A stretch of DNA of 6,389 bases from Candidatus Competibacteraceae bacterium (lineage in GTDB: Bacteria; Pseudomonadota; Gammaproteobacteria; Competibacterales; Competibacteraceae), in the NCBI GenBank assembly GCA_007120095.1, contig SKOM01000108.1:1-6389 (forward strand). The letters run 5' to 3'. Under the pieces are notes generated by a model. It searched no databases and was not told the origin of the DNA. It worked only from the letters and a program-made list of their open reading frames with translations. A program made the position numbers and the translations under genes. Shown one piece after another: positions 1 to 4,122 of the stretch; within the stretch, counting starts at the first letter, position 1; each line of letters begins with the position of its first letter.

Positions 1-46
1 ATTTGCTAGCATCTGAGATTGACTCGCGTGGGAACGCAACACCGGG

Positions 47-679
47 CTAAGGCGGCATCACAGGATTGGCGCACAGATCACGAATCCCGCAGCTTGCACA
101 CTGAGGTTTACGGGCGGTGCATACATAACGGCCATGTAAAATCAGCCAATGATGGGCATGTTGGCGGTAGGCTTCAGGGACAACGGCTAACAGGCGCTGT
201 TCGACGGCCAGTGGGGTGTTACCCGGTGCCAATCCGGTGCGGTTGGCGACCCGGAAGATATGGGTGTCAACCGCAATAGTGGGCTGGCCAAATGCGGTGT
301 TTAATATCACATTGGCGGTTTTGCGTCCGACACCCGGCAGCGCCTCCAGCGCCGCTCGGTCTTGCGGTACCTGGCCCGCATGGCGCTGCAACAGCAATTC
401 ACAGGTCTGGATGATATGCCGTGCTTTACTGTTAAACAGGCCGATGGTGCGAATATAGGCCTTGAGGCCGTCTTCACCCAAATCCAAGATCGCAGTTGGA
501 GTATTGGCCACAGCAAATAATCGAGCCGTGGCTTTATTGACGCTGATATCCGTCGCCTGAGCGGACAGCATCACCGCAATCAACAGCTCAAAGGGCGAGT
601 TAAACCGCAGTTCAGTGGTCGGTTCGGGGTGAGCGGTCTGCCAACGCTGGAACAGCGTAACAATGTCCTCTTCAGTCAT
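47..679 (-). CDS. nth: Endonuclease III (DNA glycosylase/AP lyase)
   Basis: Base-excision repair enzyme that removes oxidised pyrimidines and cleaves the abasic site by beta-elimination. The 210-residue product matches the usual length of about 211. The helix-hairpin-helix [10 protein letters not shown] lies at 114-123 with catalytic Lys120, catalytic Asp138 is in AVDTHIFRV, and the C-terminal [4Fe-4S] loop has the C-x6-C-x2-C-x5-C spacing (Cys187, 194, 197, 203). These positions coincide with the E. coli numbering. The frame stays open upstream to 811, but that extension lies inside the ferredoxin gene and looks unlike Nth, so I chose the ATG at 679. This start overlaps the ferredoxin stop by 8 bases (ATGACTGA) and has no Shine-Dalgarno, which suggests translational coupling. 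It is the last gene of the block; the 46 bases after its stop show no convincing terminator. Confidence 0.97.
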   Translation of the reverse strand: MTEEDIVTLFQRWQTAHPEPTTELRFNSPFELLIAVMLSAQATDISVNKATARLFAVANTPTAILDLGEDGLKAYIRTIGLFNSKARHIIQTCELLLQRHAGQVPQDRAALEALPGVGRKTANVILNTAFGQPTIAVDTHIFRVANRTGLAPGNTPLAVEQRLLAVVPEAYRQHAHHWLILHGRYVCTARKPQCASCGIRDLCANPVMPP

Positions 680-1088
680 GGTGGCGGGCGAGTTTTTTCG
701 CCTTAGCGCGAGCGACTGCGGCGGCAATCTCTGCCTTGCGGGTATCCTCGATCGGTTCGGTGACTGCCGTTTTATCCTGTTGCTGCTGGAGCCGATGCTG
801 GCGGGCAGCATAACGCCTTTGAGCCAGATCGGCCTTGTGCGCCGTCCAACCCTGTGCGGGTTCTACGAGGTCAATGCAATCGACCGGGCAGGGCGGCAGA
901 CATTGCTGACAACCGATGCACTCGGCGGCGATGACTGTGTGCATTAACTTAGCCGCACCGACAATCGCATCGACCGGACACGCCTGAATACACCGGGTGC
1001 AACCGATGCACAGCGACTCATCAATCCGCGCGATGCGATAATCCGCCTCCTCAGGCTGGTAATCGGGTTCGAGTGTGGCGTGGCTCAT
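672..1088 (-). CDS. rsxB: Short RsxB/RnfB-like 2x[4Fe-4S] ferredoxin
   Basis: A 138-residue electron-transfer protein. Two C-x2-C-x2-C-x3-C-P motifs (Cys27/30/33/37 and Cys57/60/63/67) should bind two [4Fe-4S] clusters. The surrounding text, such as [20 protein letters not shown], is typical of RsxB/RnfB. Known RsxB proteins also have an N-terminal membrane helix and a Fes module (clustered CxxC-type cysteines). Both are absent here: only about 20 acidic residues precede the first cluster, and the DNA upstream is argF. The C-terminus is a charged Ala/Lys/Arg-rich helix ([10 protein letters not shown]). It is therefore probably soluble. The ATG at 1088 overlaps the argF stop as ATGA, with no Shine-Dalgarno. 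The frame is open further upstream but only antisense-like text inside argF would be added. No other rsx/rnf subunit is visible, so the partner is unknown. In E. coli, rsx genes precede nth, and that pairing is kept here. Confidence 0.9.
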   Translation of the reverse strand: MSHATLEPDYQPEEADYRIARIDESLCIGCTRCIQACPVDAIVGAAKLMHTVIAAECIGCQQCLPPCPVDCIDLVEPAQGWTAHKADLAQRRYAARQHRLQQQQDKTAVTEPIEDTRKAEIAAAVARAKAKKLARHHD

Positions 1089-1999
1089 CGTTGACTGGAT
1101 TGTAACAGTAACTCGATCAAGGCTTTTTGGGCATGTAAGCGGTTTTCGGCCTGTTCCCACACACCGCTTTGCGGGCCGTCGATCACCTCAGCACTGACTT
1201 CCTGGCCGCGATAAGCGGGCAGGCAATGTAAAAACAGTGCGTCCGGCTTGGCCTGCGCCATTAACTCAGCATTGACCTGGTAAAGGGCAAATTGTTGAGC
1301 CCGCTGTTGCTTTTCCTGTTCTTGTCTCATGCTGATCCAGGTATCCGTGGTCACCAGATCGGCGTTTCGAACCGCTGCTGCGGGATCGTGCAGCAAGGTC
1401 AGCCGATCGGCATGCTGGGCACACAGCGCTCCATTGGGTTCAAATCCCAGCGGTGTGGCGATTCGCAGCTCAAAATCAAACACGGCAGCCGCTTCAATAT
1501 AGCTGTTGCACATATTATTGCCATCACCCAGCCAGGCCACGGTGCGGCCTTGAATGGCACCACGCAGCTCGCTGAAGGTTTGCACATCGGCCAGCAGTTG
1601 ACAGGGGTGATTATAATCGGTCAGGGCATTGATGACCGGTACCGCTGAGTGATCCGCAAATTCTTGCAGCTTGGTATGGGACGAGGTGCGTACCATTAAA
1701 ATATCAACCATGCTCGAGATCACCCGAGCGCTATCGGCAATCGGCTCACCGCGACCGAGCTGGGTGTCATTGGGAGACAGGAAAATCGCCCGGCCACCCA
1801 ACTGCGCCATGCCCGCTTCAAACGATACTCGGGTGCGGGTAGAGGGTTTTTCGAATACCATACCCAGGACTTTGTTCGGGAATAAGGCATGGGCGGTACC
1901 ATGACGCTGCATGTGTTTGAGTTTGCTGGCCCGCTCAATGAGTTGGTCCGCTTCTTGAGCGTCTACATCGAGTAGAGATAGAAAATGGCGTAAGGTCAT
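1085..1999 (-). CDS. argF: Ornithine carbamoyltransferase
   Basis: Cytoplasmic arginine-biosynthesis enzyme that joins carbamoyl phosphate to ornithine, giving citrulline and phosphate. From the chosen ATG it has 304 residues, close to the 305 of pseudomonad ArgF. The carbamoyl-phosphate loop STRTR is at 53-57, HPCQ at 131-134, the ornithine-side D-x3-SM at 219-224 (Asp219, Ser223, Met224), and HCLPA with the catalytic cysteine at 258-262. All are intact. The start is uncertain: in-frame alternatives are an ATG at 2011 (four more residues) and a TTG at 2056 (19 more). I prefer 1999 because [11 protein letters not shown] aligns with the beginning of known ArgF proteins and because a possible promoter overlaps the longest version. 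No clear Shine-Dalgarno is present at any of them. It is the first gene of a three-gene block with the ferredoxin and nth. No ARG box was recognised. Confidence 0.95.
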   Translation of the reverse strand: MTLRHFLSLLDVDAQEADQLIERASKLKHMQRHGTAHALFPNKVLGMVFEKPSTRTRVSFEAGMAQLGGRAIFLSPNDTQLGRGEPIADSARVISSMVDILMVRTSSHTKLQEFADHSAVPVINALTDYNHPCQLLADVQTFSELRGAIQGRTVAWLGDGNNMCNSYIEAAAVFDFELRIATPLGFEPNGALCAQHADRLTLLHDPAAAVRNADLVTTDTWISMRQEQEKQQRAQQFALYQVNAELMAQAKPDALFLHCLPAYRGQEVSAEVIDGPQSGVWEQAENRLHAQKALIELLLQSSQR

Positions 2000-2027
2000 C
2001 GTTTCAGGCATTGGCTGACAAATAGGT

Positions 2028-2056
2028 ATGTTAATGTGACGCGGCGTTTTGTGCAA
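2028..2056 (-). promoter_or_regulatory. Possible sigma70-type promoter for argF
   Basis: On the minus strand TTGCAC (2056-2051) and TAACAT (2033-2028) are separated by 17 bases. They match the -35 and -10 consensus at three and four of six positions. Transcription would begin only about 10 to 25 bases before the two ATG candidates, giving a short leader, and would exclude the TTG start at 2056. The prediction is weak and rests on spacing and position. Confidence 0.3.
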
Positions 2057-2112
2057 AATCTCATAGCGGGATGTAGTCGTATGGTGGTCAGCCCAAGCGC
2101 ATCACCCAAGGG

Positions 2113-2140
2113 TTGCAGTCCTGTGGCAACGCGTTAGACT
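2113..2140 (+). promoter_or_regulatory. Possible sigma70-type promoter for grxD
   Basis: TTGCAG (2113-2118) and TAGACT (2135-2140) are separated by 16 bases; the -10 matches at four of six positions. A start near 2147 would fall inside the IscR-like palindrome at 2144-2168, a geometry that would allow repression. TAAAAT at 2153-2158 is an alternative -10 but has no acceptable -35. Low confidence. Confidence 0.25.
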
Positions 2141-2143
2141 AGA

Positions 2144-2168
2144 TTACCTAAGTAAAATACTCAACTTT
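2144..2168 (+). promoter_or_regulatory. IscR type 1-like operator upstream of grxD
   Basis: An imperfect palindrome centred on position 2156, with the perfect core AGTA-AAA-TACT (2151-2161). Compared by eye with the 25-base type 1 IscR consensus as I remember it, 20 of 25 positions agree. Two of the mismatches (positions 9 and 17) are symmetric and compensate each other, so the palindrome is kept. It lies 15 bases before the grxD start codon, in the argF-grxD divergent region. IscR senses the Fe-S status of the cell and Grx4 handles Fe-S clusters, so the context fits. Binding is an inference. Confidence 0.45.
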
Positions 2169-2170
2169 AG

Positions 2171-2177
2171 AAGGTGG
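2171..2177 (+). promoter_or_regulatory. Ribosome binding site of grxD
   Basis: AAGGTGG ends six bases before the ATG at 2184. It is the clearest Shine-Dalgarno in the window and fixes the grxD start at 2184, in preference to the in-frame ATG at 2193. Confidence 0.75.
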
Positions 2178-2183
2178 TCAAAC

Positions 2184-2507
2184 ATGGACATCATGAAACA
2201 CATCAAACAGCAGATAGAATCTAACCCGATCATTTTGTATATGAAGGGGACGCCGGAGTTTCCTCAATGCGGGTTTTCCAGTCAAACCGCGCAGGCGTTA
2301 TTGACCACTGGTGCGCAATTTGCCTATGTCAATGTGCTGGAGCACCCTGATATTCGCCAGAATCTACCCCATTATGCGGATTGGCCCACCTTTCCGCAGC
2401 TCTATGTCAATGGCGAATTAGTCGGTGGCTGCGATATCGTTCTGGATATGTATCAAAACGGCGAGTTGCAGCAGCTCATTGATGGTGCTGCTCAATCTCA
2501 GGCGTAA
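2184..2507 (+). CDS. grxD: Monothiol glutaredoxin, Grx4 type
   Basis: Single-domain CGFS glutaredoxin of 107 residues, the normal size for bacterial Grx4/GrxD. Proteins of this family bind a [2Fe-2S] cluster between two monomers with glutathione and act in Fe-S cluster carriage and iron sensing, often with BolA partners, in the cytoplasm. Visible landmarks are MKGTPEFPQCGFS with the active Cys29, the cis-proline segment WPTFPQLYVNGELVGG, and the following GCDI that contacts glutathione. It is transcribed away from argF, has a good ribosome binding site, and appears monocistronic: a hairpin follows its stop within about 30 bases and the next gene converges on it. An IscR-like palindrome upstream suggests control by Fe-S status. 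Confidence 0.97.
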   Translation: MDIMKHIKQQIESNPIILYMKGTPEFPQCGFSSQTAQALLTTGAQFAYVNVLEHPDIRQNLPHYADWPTFPQLYVNGELVGGCDIVLDMYQNGELQQLIDGAAQSQA

Positions 2508-2538
2508 GGTAAGCCAGATTAACCGAGTTGCGTTTCAA

Positions 2539-2568
2539 GTTTCCCCTGTGACTTAAAGCAGGGGAAAC
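2539..2568. terminator. Bidirectional hairpin between convergent genes
   Basis: GTTTCCCCTG (2539-2548) pairs perfectly with CAGGGGAAAC (2559-2568) around a 10-base loop. It sits 31 bases after the grxD stop and immediately after the stop of the converging REC-GGDEF gene. Neither side has a real U-tract, so it may end transcription inefficiently or chiefly protect 3' ends. The perfect stem and the position support a shared terminator role. Confidence 0.6.
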
Positions 2569-2570
2569 GC

Positions 2571-3542
2571 TTAAGACGGTTCATGGTGTGGCGGATGGTG
2601 GCTGAAGAGTTTGGCGAAATGCAGTGCCTCTTCAGCGGCCTTAATCAGCTTGTCTTGCATGAATTGCCCTACAGTCGAGGGTTGCATCCCGGCTATACCT
2701 ATGCTGAGGGTTAAAATAGACGATGGAGTGGCAGCGGCATGGGGGATCGTTAATTTCTCCACAGCGCGGTTGGCGCGCTCTGCCACCAGTCTGGCATTAT
2801 GTAGCGTCGTTTCGGGTAACAGTAGCATGAATGTATGTTCGCCGTAGCGGGCGAGCCAGTCTGCTGGTCGCTTAATAGTGCTGGCTAAAGCGGTCGCCAC
2901 AGTGATTAGACATTGGTCAGCGGATTCCTGACCATAATGACCAATATATTGATTGAAATAATCCATTTCAACCAACACTACAGTAATTGACGAGCCATTG
3001 CGGTGCGCCCGCCGCCACTCACGTCCAAGTTCTCGATGCAGTGTTTGCACATTGGCCGTGCCAGTTAGAGCGTCAATTAAGGTCTGTGAGCGTAACCAGT
3101 CAGCCTGCCGTTTGAGCTTGAGATAATTATAAAGTCGTGCTCGCAGCACAGCGGAGCTGAGTGGCTGAGTGATTAAATCCGCTGCTCCCTTGCTGAGCAG
3201 TTGCTCGGCATGTTCCTGGCTGTGATTGTCGGTCAAAATCAGCGCCACAGTGTCATTGTTCCTAGGGATGGCGCGCAGATAGCGGATCAATTCAGTGCCC
3301 GGCGTGTCAATAATGACATCACCGAGCAGGGCTAGATCAACACGGTGTTCGTTAGCCTGATAGAGTGCGGTCTCGATATCCATGGCGAATAACAGGTTGC
3401 CATAATCTTCCAGCAGCGCATTAAGTTGCTCCAGAATTTCCGGATCGCTATGCACGACCAGTATATAGGGCTGAGATTCCAGTGTATTGGCTGGATTGTT
3501 CATGGAATCGAGCGCTTGAAATTGGAATTCATGATTCACCAT
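2571..3542 (-). CDS. Degenerate REC-GGDEF protein, probable c-di-GMP receptor
   Basis: A 323-residue cytoplasmic protein laid out like PleD-type response-regulator diguanylate cyclases: receiver domain about 25-145, linker, GGDEF domain about 153-312, His/Pro-rich tail. Both domains are degraded. In REC the acidic pair is replaced by His31-Ser32, the conserved lysine of the TKP motif is Gln126, and the phospho-acceptor region reads LLGDV, so the Asp (75) may be displaced by one. In GGDEF the signature is GEHTF at 234-238 (2829-2843), the substrate-binding Asn-Asp after FKxY is Ile200-Gly201, and the first metal Asp is Glu192. Cyclase activity is therefore unlikely. The inhibitory-site motif RPAD (225-228) stands five residues before GEHTF, as in active enzymes, so c-di-GMP binding may be retained. 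The ATG at 3542 has a weak upstream GGGG; an in-frame ATG at 3503 is possible. It is divergent from the DUF2007 gene. Confidence 0.92.
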   Translation of the reverse strand: MVNHEFQFQALDSMNNPANTLESQPYILVVHSDPEILEQLNALLEDYGNLLFAMDIETALYQANEHRVDLALLGDVIIDTPGTELIRYLRAIPRNNDTVALILTDNHSQEHAEQLLSKGAADLITQPLSSAVLRARLYNYLKLKRQADWLRSQTLIDALTGTANVQTLHRELGREWRRAHRNGSSITVVLVEMDYFNQYIGHYGQESADQCLITVATALASTIKRPADWLARYGEHTFMLLLPETTLHNARLVAERANRAVEKLTIPHAAATPSSILTLSIGIAGMQPSTVGQFMQDKLIKAAEEALHFAKLFSHHPPHHEPS

Positions 3543-3610
3543 TAGGTATTTACCCCGCGCTAGGGTTACCGATATTGTCGATAGGTGTAGCTTATATCAT
3601 CAGTGAGACC

Positions 3611-3653
3611 ACGTCGCCATGACGGATTTAAATTAAATCGGCGGCGACGTTTT
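3611..3653 (+). promoter_or_regulatory. Nested inverted repeat in divergent intergenic region
   Basis: ACGTCGCC (3611-3618) pairs perfectly with GGCGACGT (3643-3650). Inside lies an AT-rich palindrome, GATTTAA-A-TTAAATC (3625-3639), slightly off the outer centre. On the plus strand the outer stem is followed by TTTT (3650-3653), like a terminator or leader hairpin upstream of the DUF2007 gene, which starts 38 bases later. It could equally be a double-stranded operator shared by the divergent genes. The remainder of 3543-3690 shows no promoter I would defend. Confidence 0.5.
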
Positions 3654-3690
3654 CGGAGCCGTCTAACAAGATTCAATATGTGTCAGCTTA

Positions 3691-4005
3691 ATGCGTAAAG
3701 TGTATACAGCTAATGATCGTATAGACGCACAGCTTTGTCACGATTATCTGACCAAGCAGAGGGTGCCAGTCTATGTGCAAGGCATGGATCTGCACGGTGC
3801 CGCTGGTGAATTGCCACCCGATTTGCCGGTGACAGTGTGGGTCGTCGATGACAACGATTATACAGCGGCGTTGCGACTGATCGAACGCTATCAAGCGCCA
3901 CTGCCCCCAGAGGCGCAGGATTGGCGCTGTAGCCAGTGCGGAGAAACCATCGAGGCGCAGTTTGCCCTGTGCTGGAATTGCGGAGCGCCGAATCGCTCTG
4001 ATTGA
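3691..4005 (+). CDS. DUF2007 (putative signal-transducing) protein with zinc ribbon
   Basis: A 104-residue small protein in two parts. Residues 1-70 show the DUF2007 pattern: MRKVYTANDRIDAQL at the start, a central HGAAGELP, then a beta strand (VTVWVVDD) and a helix, giving a ferredoxin-like fold of the kind annotated as putative signal transducing protein. Residues 80-97 form a zinc ribbon with CxxC at 80-83 and CxxC at 94-97 (CSQCG, CWNCG), which probably binds one zinc. The biochemical function of the family is not established. The ATG at 3691 is the only start in frame after the stop at 3664-3666. It has no Shine-Dalgarno, so translation may be weak or depend on the leader structure upstream. 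It is divergent from the degenerate REC-GGDEF gene and convergent with the GGDEF-EAL gene. Confidence 0.88.
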   Translation: MRKVYTANDRIDAQLCHDYLTKQRVPVYVQGMDLHGAAGELPPDLPVTVWVVDDNDYTAALRLIERYQAPLPPEAQDWRCSQCGETIEAQFALCWNCGAPNRSD

Positions 4006-4029
4006 TGAATGTAGGCTGCAATGGCTGGG

Positions 4030-4071
4030 ATTTGCGCGGGCGGCGTCGGGCAAATGTAAGATGGATTTGCC
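4030..4071. other. Mutually exclusive stems after the DUF2007 gene
   Basis: Three related hexamers occur in a row: ATTTGC (4030-4035), GCAAAT (4050-4055) and ATTTGC (4065-4070). The middle one can pair with either neighbour. The right-hand pairing is the better stem, GGCAAAT (4049-4055) with ATTTGCC (4065-4071), seven base pairs with a nine-base loop, followed by TTGGTAATT. It begins 44 bases after the DUF2007 stop and could be part of its terminator region. Function is inferred from position only. Confidence 0.3.
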
Positions 4072-4093
4072 TTGGTAATTCACCGGCTGCCAT

Positions 4094-4118
4094 GGCGGTT
4101 TGCTGGCGCGAAACCGCC
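4094..4118. terminator. Hairpin between convergent genes, possible terminator
   Basis: GGCGGTTT (4094-4101) pairs perfectly with AAACCGCC (4111-4118) around a nine-base loop. It lies just beyond the stop of the GGDEF-EAL gene at 4123 and between two genes that converge. Neither strand shows a U-tract after the stem, so this would be an imperfect bidirectional terminator. Confidence 0.45.
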
Positions 4119-4122
4119 CGCT

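Noticed and set aside
1..46. Possible terminator after nth
   Set aside because: Only a four-base stem (GCGT/ACGC) with no U-tract can be drawn, and the window ends too close to judge.
680..811. N-terminal extension of nth by 44 residues
   Set aside because: It lies entirely within the ferredoxin gene in another frame, is Arg/Ser/Pro-rich and unlike any Nth. The 210-residue version matches the E. coli protein residue for residue in numbering.
1292..1648. Plus-strand open frame with a hydrophobic N-terminus resembling a signal peptide
   Set aside because: It is antisense to the conserved core of argF. The hydrophobic leucine run is the complement of Gln/Lys/Glu codons in ArgF.
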